In this document: positions 49,064 to 58,091 of the stretch, piece after piece | How the letters are laid out: each line of letters begins with the position of its first letter | Position numbering within the stretch: position 1 is the stretch's first letter | The notes under the pieces: model-generated | What the model was told of the DNA's origin: nothing | Seen by the model: the letters and a program-made list of their open reading frames with translations, nothing else | Databases searched by the model: none | Position numbers and translations under genes: made by a program | Origin: Thermomonas alba | GTDB lineage: Bacteria; Pseudomonadota; Gammaproteobacteria; Xanthomonadales; Xanthomonadaceae | Assembly (NCBI RefSeq): GCF_022419205.1 | Contig: NZ_JAJOZU010000001.1 | Location: 186,001 to 250,000 of the forward strand | Length of the DNA: 64,000 bases | Reading direction: 5' to 3'

Positions 49064-49617
49064 GCCGCTTGCCCCTGCTCATAGCGCGGGAACCGCCGCG
49101 CGATGTCGCTACCGGTGAAGTGGCCGACCCAGCCGTCCGGGGTGGTGAAGAAGCGGATCGCCACGAAGCTGGGCGCCGGGCCCATGTCGAACCAGTGGGT
49201 CATGCCGTCCGGCACCGCGATCAGATCGCCGGCTTCGCACAGCACCTCGTACACTTTGTCGCCCACGTGCAGAGTGAACAGCCCGCTGCCGGCCACGAAG
49301 AAGCGCACCTCGTCTTCCTTGTGGAAATGCTCGTCGAGGAACTTGGCGCGCAGCGCGTCCTTCTGCGGGTTGTCCGGGGCGATGCTGACCACGTCCACGC
49401 TCTGGAAGCCGCGCTGCGCCATCAGGCGGTCGATGTCGGCGCGATAGGCGGCCATGATCGCCTCAGGAGCGTCGCCCGGCTGGACCGGGTGCGCCGGCTG
49501 CCAGCGCTCCAGTTGCACGCCGATCCGCGCCAGCTCGGCCGCCATGGTCTCGAACGCGGTGGTGGCCAGCAGCGGGGAGTCGGGGGCGTGTTCGTCGAAG
49601 ATGCGCAAACGGCTCAT
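49060..49617 (-). CDS. mtnD: Acireductone dioxygenase
   Basis: Metal-dependent cupin that oxidises acireductone to the methionine precursor 4-methylthio-2-oxobutyrate (Fe form) or an off-pathway product (Ni form). The 185-residue protein has the metal set H97, H99, E103 in [12 protein letters not shown] and the later His in [12 protein letters not shown] at 49617 ([10 protein letters not shown]) was chosen from homology; ATG at 49623 and an in-frame ATG at 49635 are alternatives, and a GGAGG lies 3 or 9 bases before the first two. Confidence 0.95.
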   Translation of the reverse strand: MSRLRIFDEHAPDSPLLATTAFETMAAELARIGVQLERWQPAHPVQPGDAPEAIMAAYRADIDRLMAQRGFQSVDVVSIAPDNPQKDALRAKFLDEHFHKEDEVRFFVAGSGLFTLHVGDKVYEVLCEAGDLIAVPDGMTHWFDMGPAPSFVAIRFFTTPDGWVGHFTGSDIARRFPRYEQGQAA

Positions 49618-49638
49618 CGCCATCGTCCTCCGCAAATC

Positions 49639-50277
49639 TCAGCGCGCGCCCAGGCGGCGCATTTCCAGCTCGCAGCCGAGCATGAACTCGAACGCGTCCA
49701 GGTGCCGGCGCGCCTCGTTGATGTCGCGGCCCCAGGCGTACAGGCCGTGGCCGGCGATCAGGTAGCCCCAGGTGTTGGGCGTGGTCAGCACCGCATCCAC
49801 GCTGGCGGTCAGCGCGTCCATGTCTTGCGCGTTCGGCACCACCGGCAGGTCCACCTCGGTGTCGTGGGTGGTGTGCCCGCGCAGGGCTTTGAACAGCTCA
49901 TAGCCGCGCAGGCGCACCCGGCCTTGGTCGGCATACAGCAGGCCGGCGATGGTCTGGGTGCGCGAATGGGTATGCAGCACCGCGCCCACCTCGGGGAACT
50001 TGCGGTACAGGTGCGTGTGCAGCGCGGCCTCCGCCGAGGGGCGGTGGTGGGTGGCGACCGGGTGGTTGTTCATGTCCACCACCATGATGTCGGCCTCGGT
50101 CAGGCGCCCTTTGTCCTTGCCGGAAATGGTGATGGCCGCGTGTTCCGGGCTCATCCGGATCGAGAAGTTGCCAGCGGTGGCCGGAGTCCAGCCGCGCGCG
50201 GCCAGCTCGCGGGTGTGCTGGATGATCTGCGCGGCGCAGCCGGCAAACAGGGTATGGTCGAAGGCGGGAGTTTCCAT
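49639..50277 (-). CDS. mtnB: Methylthioribulose-1-phosphate dehydratase
   Basis: Zinc enzyme of the class II aldolase fold that dehydrates methylthioribulose-1-phosphate in methionine salvage. The 212-residue protein has the [15 protein letters not shown] start block, the zinc motif in [25 protein letters not shown] and the AGHGLYAWG segment with the third histidine. First gene of mtnBDC on this strand. mtnA and mtnP are not in the window; mtaD at 13883-15220 belongs to the same wider pathway. Confidence 0.93.
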   Translation of the reverse strand: METPAFDHTLFAGCAAQIIQHTRELAARGWTPATAGNFSIRMSPEHAAITISGKDKGRLTEADIMVVDMNNHPVATHHRPSAEAALHTHLYRKFPEVGAVLHTHSRTQTIAGLLYADQGRVRLRGYELFKALRGHTTHDTEVDLPVVPNAQDMDALTASVDAVLTTPNTWGYLIAGHGLYAWGRDINEARRHLDAFEFMLGCELEMRRLGAR

Positions 50278-50334
50278 GCGTGCAGTGTAGCGGCTGCGGC
50301 GCCGCCTCCATATGACGATTCGGCAGCAGGACGG

Positions 50335-51000
50335 TCAGCCGCGTTCTGGCGTGCGCTGCTGGCCGTAGTACTTGAACTTCTCCAGCACCAGGGCCATTTC
50401 CTCGGGTGGTAGGTTGCGCGTCGGGCCCAGGCTGCGCGCCAGCAGGTACTGGCGGGCCAGGTTCTCGACCTCTTCCGCCAGGGCATAGGCGTCGGCCAGG
50501 GTCTTGCCGGTCGCCACCTGGCCGTGGTTGGCCATCAGACAGGCGCGCAGGCCGCCGTCCAGGGCGCGCAGCACGTTGTCCGACAGCGCCGCGGTGCCGA
50601 AGGTGGCGTACTCCGCGCATGGGATGTGGTCGCCCCCGGCCACGGCGACCATGTAATGGAACGCCGGGATTCCCTCACCCAGGCAGGCCAGCGCGGTGGC
50701 ATGGGTGGAGTGCACGTGCACGACCGCGTTCACGTCCGGAAACGCATTCATGATGTCCACGTGGAAGCGCCATTCGCTGGATGGGATCAGCTGCCCCGGC
50801 GGGCAGGTGCCGTCTGCCTCGAGATACACGATGTCCTCCGGCAGCAGGCGATCATAGGCGCGGCCGGTCGGCGTGATCAGTAGGCCAGTGCCCCAGCGCA
50901 GGCTGGCATTGCCGGATTTGTGCAGGGACAGGCCGCTGGCGTTCATCGCCCGGCAGTGGTCGATCAGCGACTGGCGGGCGGCGCGCTCGTGGTCGTGCAT
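50335..51000 (-). CDS. Class II aldolase/adducin-family protein
   Basis: A 221-residue paralogue of MtnB and L-fuculose-phosphate aldolase. It keeps the aldolase residues: E in IPSSEWRFH (the Glu73 position of fuculose aldolase), both zinc histidines in AVVHVHSTHATALA and the third in LMANHGQVATG. It lies 57 bases upstream of mtnB on the same strand, so its substrate may be methylthioribulose-1-phosphate or 5-deoxyribulose-1-phosphate, as for the Ald2 enzymes of the DHAP shunt. That is inference; a general sugar aldolase role is possible. Confidence 0.85.
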   Translation of the reverse strand: MHDHERAARQSLIDHCRAMNASGLSLHKSGNASLRWGTGLLITPTGRAYDRLLPEDIVYLEADGTCPPGQLIPSSEWRFHVDIMNAFPDVNAVVHVHSTHATALACLGEGIPAFHYMVAVAGGDHIPCAEYATFGTAALSDNVLRALDGGLRACLMANHGQVATGKTLADAYALAEEVENLARQYLLARSLGPTRNLPPEEMALVLEKFKYYGQQRTPERG

Positions 51001-51134
51001 GCGGGCGTGAAGCAGAGGAAAACAGCGGAATAGGATAATGGAGGCGGCCTTCGCGCAGGGTTGATCTCGATCAGTGCAGGGCGTCTCGAAAGGCGTATGT
51101 TCCCCGCAGCGTTCCCCAAGCCACGAGGTAGACC

Positions 51135-51452
51135 ATGACGATCGATCGCTCCCGCCGCCGTTTCGTGACGCTCGCCGCGGCCGCCGCTGCGGCCCCGCTG
51201 GTGCTGCGCACCCTGTCGGCGCAGGCCGCCGACCTGCCGAAGCTGACCCCGGCCGATCCTGCGGCCAAGGCGCTGGCCTATGCCGAGGATGCGGCCACCG
51301 TCAAGCATCCGGCATTCAAGCCAGGCAGCCACTGCGCCAACTGCAACTTCTTCAAGGGTGCCGCCGGCGCAGCCTATGGCCCCTGCCAGCTGTTCCCGAA
51401 AAACAGCGTGGCATCCAAGGGCTGGTGCAGCGCCTGGGCGAAGAAGGCCTGA
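51135..51452 (+). CDS. High-potential iron-sulfur protein (HiPIP)
   Basis: Periplasmic 4Fe-4S electron carrier. The 105-residue precursor has a Tat signal (SRRRFVTLAAAAAAAP, cleaved near AQAA at 32) because it is exported folded with its cluster. The four cluster cysteines are C67, C70, C84 and C98 in HCANCNFF, YGPCQLFP and KGWCSAWAKKA, the full HiPIP pattern. Followed by a strong bidirectional terminator. A redox partner such as the bc1 complex is likely but not encoded here. Confidence 0.95.
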   Translation: MTIDRSRRRFVTLAAAAAAAPLVLRTLSAQAADLPKLTPADPAAKALAYAEDAATVKHPAFKPGSHCANCNFFKGAAGAAYGPCQLFPKNSVASKGWCSAWAKKA

Positions 51453-51480
51453 TAGCGGCTACGGCATCTTCGCCGCGTCC

Positions 51481-51515
51481 AAAACGAACGGCGCCTTGCG
51501 GCGCCGTTCGTTTTT
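51481..51515. terminator. Bidirectional intrinsic terminator (HiPIP / permease)
   Basis: Perfect 15-bp stem (51481-51495 with 51500-51514), TTGC loop, A4 at the left end and T5 at the right, so it can terminate the HiPIP transcript and, in the other direction, the convergent permease transcript. Confidence 0.92.
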
Positions 51516-51532
51516 GTCCGATGCGGATCAAG

Positions 51533-53116
51533 TCAGTCCTTGATCGGCGGAACCGGCTTGGGCGGAATGCCGGCATCGCCTTCGTGCACTTCCACGGTGC
51601 CGCGGCCGAGATGGCTCTTGCGGTAGCCATAGATGAAATAGAGCACCAAGCCAATGCCGCCCCAGACCGGCAGCACCATCTTTGCTTCGAACGGCAGGTT
51701 GAGATACAGGAACACGGTACCGGCCGCCGCCACCGGGGCCACGATCCACACCAGCGGGGTGCGGAAAGGGCGCGGATGGTGGGGGGCTTTCACGCGCAGG
51801 ATCAGCACCGCCAGCGCCACCATGAAGAAAGCGAACAGGGTGCCGGAGTTGGAGATGTCGGCCAACTGGCCCACCGGGAACAGCGCGGCGGCCAGCGCGA
51901 CGAACAGACCGGTGATGAGGGTGACCTTGTGCGGCGTCTTCCACTTGGGATGCACGTCGGACAGGCTCTCGGGCAGCAGGCCGTCGCGCGCCATGACGAA
52001 GAAGATGCGGGTCTGCCCGTAGAGCATCATCAGGATCACCGAGGGCAGCGCCAGGTTCGCGGCCAGGCCGACCATGTCGCCCACGCGCGGGTGGTTCAGC
52101 ATGCGCAGCACGTGCGCCAGCGCTTCGTTGGAGCAGACCAGCGGCTGCTGGCCCTGCGCCAGCAGCGCCTGGCACTGGGCGACGAACTCCGGCGTGCCGG
52201 GCTGCACTCCGGGGGCGGTCGGCTGGGCGCCGATCGCACCGACCGCGCCGGCGGCCACCAGCAGGTAGAAGATGGTGCACACCGCCAGGCTGCCGATCAG
52301 ACCGATCGGGACGTTGCGCTGCGGGTTCTTGGTTTCCTCGGCCGCGGTGGAGACCGCGTCGAAGCCGACGTAGGCGAAGAAGATCGAGGCCGCGGCACCG
52401 ACGATGCCCAACCCTGAGCCGTTGCCGTTGCCGAACCAGCCATTCGGTGCGAACGGCTCGAAGTGCCCCTTATCGATGACGGGCAGGGTCAATGCGATGA
52501 ATGCGCTCAGCGCGGCGATCTTGATCGCCACCAGCACTGCGTTGACGCGTGCGCTCTCGGTGGTGCCGATCACCAGCAGGCCGGTGATCGCCAGCGCGAT
52601 CAGCACGGCGGGCAGGTTGAACACACCGTGGCTGAAATCGACGTGCGGGATGCCGTTGGCGAACGACCATGCCGGGCCCGCGGCCAGCGCGGCGGGCAGT
52701 TCGAAGCCGGTCGCGCTTTTCACCAGCCCCATGAAATAGCCGGACCAGCCGACCGAGACCGCGGAGGCAGCGACCGCATATTCCAGGATCAGCGCCCAGC
52801 CCACCATCCACGCCAGCAACTCGCCCATCACCGCATAGGTGTAGGTGTAGGCAGAGCCAGATACCGGCACCATCGCGGCGATCTCTGAATAGCACAGCGC
52901 CGCCACCGCGCACACCGCGCCGGCGATCACGAAGCTCCACATCATGCCCGGGCCGGCCTTTTGCGCCGCCGCGGCGGTGAGCACGAAGATACCGGTGCCG
53001 ATGATGGCGCCGATCCCGAGCATGGTCAGCTGGAAGGCGCCGAGCTGGCGGGTGAGGGATTTCTTCTCGGCAGTCTCGAGGATCTTGTCGAGCGGCTTGA
53101 TTCGCTGGAACAGCAT
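51533..53116 (-). CDS. APC-family amino acid permease
   Basis: Inner-membrane amino acid transporter of 527 residues with about 12 membrane helices. The first helix has the APC substrate loop GIGAIIGTGIFVL; helix 6 contains the FFAYVGFDAVSTAAEETKNPQRNVPIG block of the cationic amino acid transporter (CAT/YhdG) branch. A hydrophilic loop with two cysteines (CQALLAQG...CSNEA) between the later helices is unusual. ATG at 53116 with GGGGAG upstream; an in-frame ATG at 53146 is less likely. Stops at the shared terminator with HiPIP. Confidence 0.9.
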   Translation of the reverse strand: MLFQRIKPLDKILETAEKKSLTRQLGAFQLTMLGIGAIIGTGIFVLTAAAAQKAGPGMMWSFVIAGAVCAVAALCYSEIAAMVPVSGSAYTYTYAVMGELLAWMVGWALILEYAVAASAVSVGWSGYFMGLVKSATGFELPAALAAGPAWSFANGIPHVDFSHGVFNLPAVLIALAITGLLVIGTTESARVNAVLVAIKIAALSAFIALTLPVIDKGHFEPFAPNGWFGNGNGSGLGIVGAAASIFFAYVGFDAVSTAAEETKNPQRNVPIGLIGSLAVCTIFYLLVAAGAVGAIGAQPTAPGVQPGTPEFVAQCQALLAQGQQPLVCSNEALAHVLRMLNHPRVGDMVGLAANLALPSVILMMLYGQTRIFFVMARDGLLPESLSDVHPKWKTPHKVTLITGLFVALAAALFPVGQLADISNSGTLFAFFMVALAVLILRVKAPHHPRPFRTPLVWIVAPVAAAGTVFLYLNLPFEAKMVLPVWGGIGLVLYFIYGYRKSHLGRGTVEVHEGDAGIPPKPVPPIKD

Positions 53117-53266
53117 CAGGTGGCTCCCCTTTACTGGCTGGTGCATGGATGACCGCCGCGCCGGCAGTCACAAGCCGCCGACCATAAACGCTCTAGGGGC
53201 TCTGGCACAAGCGCCGGCGGTCAGGGCGCGGGATAATGTGCGCATTCATTATCGAGAGGGAGCGTG

Positions 53267-53827
53267 ATGCGCGTCGAAGACACCGGATTTTCCACCGCAC
53301 TGGACGATTACGCCTCTTGCAATCCCGGCGAGCAGGCCAAGGTGGCCCTGTTTCGCGAGCTATTGGCAGACCCGCAGGATCCCTTCCGGCGCGAGCGCCT
53401 GGCGGGGCATTTCACCGCCTCGTGCTGGCTGGTGGATAGAACCGGCGCGCGCGTGCTGCTGACCCATCACCGCAAGCTGGGGATGTGGCTGCAACTCGGC
53501 GGGCATGCGGATGGCGAGCACGATCTGGTGCGCGTCGCGCTGCGTGAGGCCGAGGAGGAGTCGGGGCTTTCGGGATTGCGCATCGCCCCGGACATTTTCG
53601 ATCTGGATCGTCACTGGATCCCCGAGCACAAGGGCGTGCCGGCCCACTGGCATTACGATGTGCGCTATGTGGTGCACGCGGGCGAGTGCGAGGATTTCGT
53701 GGTCGGCCCGGAGTCGCTGGATCTGGCCTGGCGCCGGATCGACGAACTGGCGGCCGATCCCTTGGCGGATGCCTCGCTGCGCCGCATGGCCGGCAAGTGG
53801 ATGGCGCGGCGGCAGGACGCGCGGTAG
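53267..53827 (+). CDS. Nudix hydrolase
   Basis: A 186-residue Nudix protein. The Nudix box reads GHADGEHDLVRVALREAEEESGL from the second glycine of LQLGGHADG; the core REAEEESGL is complete, and an acidic residue is present one position off the usual E, so metal binding should be kept. Pyrophosphohydrolase of a nucleoside diphosphate derivative; substrate not predictable. The ATG at 53267 has a GAGAGGG site upstream. Convergent with serA, three bases apart. Confidence 0.88.
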   Translation: MRVEDTGFSTALDDYASCNPGEQAKVALFRELLADPQDPFRRERLAGHFTASCWLVDRTGARVLLTHHRKLGMWLQLGGHADGEHDLVRVALREAEEESGLSGLRIAPDIFDLDRHWIPEHKGVPAHWHYDVRYVVHAGECEDFVVGPESLDLAWRRIDELAADPLADASLRRMAGKWMARRQDAR

Positions 53828-53829
53828 CG

Positions 53830-55074
53830 TCAGTACAGCACCCGCGTGCGCAGGGTGCCGGGAATCGCGGCCAGTTCCTCGCGCAGCGCGCTGGCCTGCG
53901 CCTCGTCGGCGGCCACGTCGATCACCACGTAGCCCACCTTCGGGTGGGTGCGCAGGAACTGGCCGTCGATGTTGAGCGCATGCCGGCTGAATACCTCGTT
54001 GACCTGCGACAGCACGCCCGGCACGTTGCGATGGATGTGCAGGAAGCGCCGGCTGCCGGCGTGCTCGGGGAGCGTGACCTCGGGAAAGTTCACCGCCGAC
54101 AGAGTGCTGCCGTTGTCGCTGTAGCGGATCAGCTTGGCGGCGACCTCGGTACCGATGTTGTCCTGTGCCTCCAGCGTGCTGCCGCCCACGTGCGGAGTGA
54201 GCAGCACGTTGTCGAAGCCGCGCAGGGGTGACTCGAAGCCGGGTCCGTTGGCCTCCGGCTCAATCGGGAACACGTCCACCGCCGCGCCGCCTAGATGGCC
54301 CGAGGCCAGCGCCGAGGCCAGCGCGTCGATCACCACCACGCTGCCGCGCGAGGCGTTGATCAGATGCGCGCCCGGCTTCATCAGGCTCAGCTTTTCGGAA
54401 TCGATCATCCACTGCGTCGCCGGGGTCTCCGGCACGTGCAGAGTCACCACATCCGCCTGCGCGAGCAGGTCGTCCAGCCCCGCGGCCGGCTGCGCGTTGC
54501 CCAGCGCCAGCTTGGTCTGGATGTCGTGGAAGATCACCCGCATTCCGAGCGCTTCGGCCAGCACGCCGACCTGGGTGCCGATGTGGCCGTAACCGATGAT
54601 CCCCAGCGTCTTGCCGCGCACCTCGTGGCTGCCGGCGGCGGATTTGTCCCAGACCCCGCGATGGCACTGCGCGTTCTTCTGAGGGATCCCGCGCATCAGC
54701 ATCACCGCCTGCGCCACCACCAGTTCAGCCACGCTGCGGGTGTTGGAGTAGGGCGCGTTGAACACCGGGATGCCGGCCAGTTCGGCCGCGTCCAGGTCCA
54801 CCTGGTTGGTGCCGATGCAGAAGCAGCCGACCGCGATCAGGCGCCGTGCCTCGGCCAGCACATCCGCGGTCAGCTGCGTGCGTGAGCGGATGCCGAGGAT
54901 GTGGGCGTGGGCGATGCGCTCCTTGAGCTTGTCGGGCGGTAGCGCCTTGGGGTGGGTTTCGATCTGGGTATAGCCGGCCGCGCGGAAGGCCTCCACCGCG
55001 CTCGCGCTGATGCCTTCCAGCAGCAGCACGCGGATGTCCTGTTTCGGGAACGAGGTTTTCTTCTTCGGCGGCAT
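53830..55074 (-). CDS. serA: D-3-phosphoglycerate dehydrogenase
   Basis: First enzyme of serine synthesis, oxidising 3-phosphoglycerate; in several bacteria it also reduces 2-oxoglutarate to D-2-hydroxyglutarate, which drives the reaction. The 414-residue protein has the GRSRTQLT substrate region, the NAD motif LGIIGYGHIGTQVG, NASRGSVVVIDAL with the catalytic region, TPHVGGSTLEAQDNIG and a C-terminal ACT domain (about 340-414) for serine feedback. Length and domain order equal E. coli SerA. Divergent from the FAD-linked oxidase gene at 55193. Confidence 0.95.
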   Translation of the reverse strand: MPPKKKTSFPKQDIRVLLLEGISASAVEAFRAAGYTQIETHPKALPPDKLKERIAHAHILGIRSRTQLTADVLAEARRLIAVGCFCIGTNQVDLDAAELAGIPVFNAPYSNTRSVAELVVAQAVMLMRGIPQKNAQCHRGVWDKSAAGSHEVRGKTLGIIGYGHIGTQVGVLAEALGMRVIFHDIQTKLALGNAQPAAGLDDLLAQADVVTLHVPETPATQWMIDSEKLSLMKPGAHLINASRGSVVVIDALASALASGHLGGAAVDVFPIEPEANGPGFESPLRGFDNVLLTPHVGGSTLEAQDNIGTEVAAKLIRYSDNGSTLSAVNFPEVTLPEHAGSRRFLHIHRNVPGVLSQVNEVFSRHALNIDGQFLRTHPKVGYVVIDVAADEAQASALREELAAIPGTLRTRVLY

Positions 55075-55192
55075 GGCGGCGTGCAGGCGAGGCGATGAGG
55101 AAACGAGCGCCGACTATAGCCAGAAACCGCCCGCGTTGTTGCGCTGCGGCATGCTATGTTCCGGCTACGTCCAGACGGCCCTGCGCCTTTCC

Positions 55193-56575
55193 ATGACCGA
55201 TGCTCGCCTTGCCTCGCTGCGCGCCGCCCTGCCTGGGCTGCGCCTGCTGACCGATCCCGCCGACCTTGCGCACTACGGCCGCGACTGGACCCGGCGCTGG
55301 ACGCCGGCGCCGCTCGCGATCGCCCTGCCGGGCAGCGTGGAGGAGGTGCAGGCGGTGGTGCGCTGGGCGAATGCCGAGGGCGTGGCGCTGGTGCCCTCGG
55401 GCGGGCGCACCGGGCTGTCGGGCGGGGCGGTCGCCGCCAACGGCGAGCTGGTGGTCAGCCTCGAACGCATGAACAGGGTGCTGGGCTTCGACCCGGTGGA
55501 CCGCAGCCTCAGCGTGCAGGCCGGCATTCCGCTGCAGCTGGCGCAGGAGGCGGCGCGCGCGCACGGGCTGTACTACCCGGTGGACTTCGCCGCGCGCGGT
55601 TCCTGCACCATCGGCGGCAATATCGCCACCAATGCCGGCGGCATCCGGGTGGTGCGCTACGGCAATACCCGCGACTGGATCGCCGGGCTCACTTTCGTCA
55701 CCGGCAGCGGCGAGGTGCTGCGGCTGGGGCGTGGACTGGTGAAGGATTCCAGCGGCTACGACCTGCGTCATCTGGCGATTGCCTCGGAAGGCACGCTGGG
55801 GATCGTGGTGGAGGCGACGCTGCGGCTGACCGACCCGCCGCCGCCGACCCGGGTGATGCTGCTGGCGCTGCCCAGTTTCACGGCGCTGATGCAGGTGTTC
55901 GCCGCATTCCGCGGCCGGCTGCAACTGCAGGCGTTCGAGTTCTTCACCGACGTCGCCCTGAAGCACGTGCTGGCGCATGGCGGGCAGGCGCCGTTCGATG
56001 CGGTCCATCCCTTCTACGTGGTCACCGAGTTCGCCAGCGATGACACCAGCGAGGCCGAGGCGCTGGCGGCGTTCGAGCAGTGCATGGGAGAGGGGCTGGC
56101 CAGCGATGGCGTGATCGCCGCCAGCCAGGCGCAGGCGGCCCAGCTGTGGCACCTGCGCGAGGGCATCACCGAAAGCCTGGCGAAATACCTGCCCTACAAG
56201 AACGACGTGTCGGTGCGGATCGCGGCGATGCCGGCGTTCCTTGCCGAGGCGCAGGCATTGCTGGCGCGCGAGTACCCGCAGTTCGAGGTGGTCTGGTTCG
56301 GCCACATCGGCGACGGCAACCTGCACATCAACATCCTCAAGCCCGAAACGGCGGCGCAGGCGGACTTCGTGGCCGACTGCGAGCGCGTCACCAAGCTGCT
56401 GGCCGAAGTGTTGCAGCGGCATGGCGGCAGCATCTCGGCCGAGCACGGCATCGGGCTGGTGAAGAAGCCCTACCTGTGGTGCACGCGCAGCGCGGCGGAG
56501 ATCGCGGCGATGCGCGGCATCAAGGCGGCGCTGGACCCGAACGGAGTGATGAACCCCGGCAAGCTGTTCGATTGA
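55193..56575 (+). CDS. FAD-binding 2-hydroxy-acid dehydrogenase, D-2-hydroxyglutarate dehydrogenase-like
   Basis: A 460-residue flavoprotein of the GlcD/D2HGDH family. N-terminal FAD-binding PCMH-type domain with VPSGGRTGLSGGAV and FAARGSCTIGGNIATNAGG; C-terminal FAD-oxidase domain with the metal-site motif HIGDGNLHINIL and SAEHGIGLVKKPYL. The divergent serA neighbour suggests it removes D-2-hydroxyglutarate made by SerA, but D-lactate or glycolate are alternative substrates. ATG at 55193 was chosen; an upstream in-frame start at 55010 would lie over serA. Confidence 0.88.
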   Translation: MTDARLASLRAALPGLRLLTDPADLAHYGRDWTRRWTPAPLAIALPGSVEEVQAVVRWANAEGVALVPSGGRTGLSGGAVAANGELVVSLERMNRVLGFDPVDRSLSVQAGIPLQLAQEAARAHGLYYPVDFAARGSCTIGGNIATNAGGIRVVRYGNTRDWIAGLTFVTGSGEVLRLGRGLVKDSSGYDLRHLAIASEGTLGIVVEATLRLTDPPPPTRVMLLALPSFTALMQVFAAFRGRLQLQAFEFFTDVALKHVLAHGGQAPFDAVHPFYVVTEFASDDTSEAEALAAFEQCMGEGLASDGVIAASQAQAAQLWHLREGITESLAKYLPYKNDVSVRIAAMPAFLAEAQALLAREYPQFEVVWFGHIGDGNLHINILKPETAAQADFVADCERVTKLLAEVLQRHGGSISAEHGIGLVKKPYLWCTRSAAEIAAMRGIKAALDPNGVMNPGKLFD

Positions 56576-56641
56576 AGCCGCATTGGCGGCTGGCGCGCTT
56601 GCAAGTTTGCGTGCGCTTGCCGGGCGTTCGTGGGTGCGTTC

Positions 56642-57208
56642 TTACTCCGCCCGTCCGGCGAACTCGCCGGTGGTGGTGTTCACCCACACCTTCTCGCCGT
56701 TGCCGATGTACTCCGGCACCATGATCTCGATGCCGGTCGCCAGCTTGGCCGGCTTCGGGCGCTTGGTGGCGGTGCCGCCCTTCAGCTCCGGCGGGGTATC
56801 CACTACTTCGATCGCCACCGACTGCGGCAGCTGGATCGCCACCGGCGCATCCTCGATCAGTTGCACGTAGATACCGCTCAGCCCCTCCACGATGTAGCCG
56901 GCGGCATCGCCCACCGCGTCGGCATCCAGGGTGTACGGGGTGTAGTCCTCGTCGTCCAGAAACACGAAGGCGTCGCCATCGCGGTAGGAATAGGTGCATT
57001 GACGGCGCACCAGGTCCACCTCGCGCAGATCGTCGTCGGCATCGAAGCTGGCGTCCAGCTTGTTGCCGCCGGGGATGGCGTACATGGTGAAACGGTAGCG
57101 CACGTTGCCGCCGCGGCCCTGCGGGCTGCTGCGCTCGATGTCGCGGATCTGGTACACGCCGCCGTTGTATTCGACGACGTTGCCTTTCTTGATGTCGTAA
57201 GCCTTCAT
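56642..57208 (-). CDS. efpL: Elongation factor P-like protein EfpL (YeiP)
   Basis: EF-P paralogue of 188 residues with the same three-domain length. Its domain I loop carries [11 protein letters not shown] (27-37) with an arginine at the tip near residue 32 and no lysine, which is the EfpL/YeiP pattern; EF-P of the same genome has K34 instead. EfpL supports translation through proline-rich and other difficult motifs. The ATG at 57208 ([10 protein letters not shown]) is preferred over a start 25 codons upstream. Confidence 0.92.
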   Translation of the reverse strand: MKAYDIKKGNVVEYNGGVYQIRDIERSSPQGRGGNVRYRFTMYAIPGGNKLDASFDADDDLREVDLVRRQCTYSYRDGDAFVFLDDEDYTPYTLDADAVGDAAGYIVEGLSGIYVQLIEDAPVAIQLPQSVAIEVVDTPPELKGGTATKRPKPAKLATGIEIMVPEYIGNGEKVWVNTTTGEFAGRAE

Positions 57209-57254
57209 GCGTGGATTGGCCTGTGCAGAGTGGGAAGAATGGCGCGCGGCTGGC

Positions 57255-58025
57255 TTACTTCGGGGCCAGCCGGGTGGCGCCATCCAGGCGGATGGTTTCG
57301 CCGTTGAGGTAGGCGTTGGTCAGAATGTGGCCGACCAGGTCCGCGAACTCCTCCGGTTTGCCCAGGCGCGATGGGAACGGGATGGTCGCGGCCAGCGATT
57401 TCTGGACGTCTTCCGGCATGCCGTCCACCATCGGAGTCCAGAACACGCCGGGCGCCACGGTCATCACGCGGATGCCGAAGCGCGCCAGTTCGCGCGCCAT
57501 CGGCAGGGTCATGCCGATCACGCCGGCCTTGCTGGCGGAGTAGGCGGCCTGGCCGATCTGGCCCTCGTAGGCGGCCACCGAGGCGGTATTGACGATCACG
57601 CCGCGCTCGCCGTCGGCGCCGGCGTCGTTGTGCTGCATGCGGTCGGCGCAGGCCTTGGCCACATTGAAGCTGCCGACCAGGTTCACCATCACGGTAGTCT
57701 GGAAGTGGGCGAGCGTCATCGGGCCGGTCTTGCCCAGCACGCGCCCGGCGCCAAGGATGCCGGCGCAGTTGATGCAGGCGTTCAGCCCGCCGAGGAAGGC
57801 CTGCGCCGCGCCGACGTTGGTAGCGACCTGGACTTCGTCGGTGACGTTGGTGTTGAAGTAGCGGGCGTTGGCCTCGCCGAGTTCGGCGACCGCGGCCGCG
57901 CCCTTTTCATCGTTGAGGTCGAACAGGGCGACCTTGCCGCCGTGGGCGACCAGATGCCGGGCCACGGCCAGGCCGAGGCCGGAGACGCCGCCGGTGACGA
58001 CGGCGCGGACGTTCGAAAGCTGCAT
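57255..58025 (-). CDS. 3-hydroxyacyl-CoA dehydrogenase-like short-chain dehydrogenase
   Basis: A 256-residue SDR with the nucleotide motif [10 protein letters not shown] (10-19), D40-like aspartate for NAD preference (FDLNDE), NCAG at about 87, the catalytic [23 protein letters not shown] block and a PGVFWTPM segment. The whole pattern, including the VTDEVQV and [13 protein letters not shown] stretches, is that of the HSD17B10/type II 3-hydroxyacyl-CoA dehydrogenase group, involved in isoleucine and fatty acid catabolism. This agrees with the leucine catabolic genes further upstream on the strand. Confidence 0.87.
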   Translation of the reverse strand: MQLSNVRAVVTGGVSGLGLAVARHLVAHGGKVALFDLNDEKGAAAVAELGEANARYFNTNVTDEVQVATNVGAAQAFLGGLNACINCAGILGAGRVLGKTGPMTLAHFQTTVMVNLVGSFNVAKACADRMQHNDAGADGERGVIVNTASVAAYEGQIGQAAYSASKAGVIGMTLPMARELARFGIRVMTVAPGVFWTPMVDGMPEDVQKSLAATIPFPSRLGKPEEFADLVGHILTNAYLNGETIRLDGATRLAPK

Positions 58026-58091
58026 AGGGAGATCCTGCTGCTGCGGGGAAGCGCGGATTTTACCGGAGCAGGGCAGACCGCCGGAGGGGGC

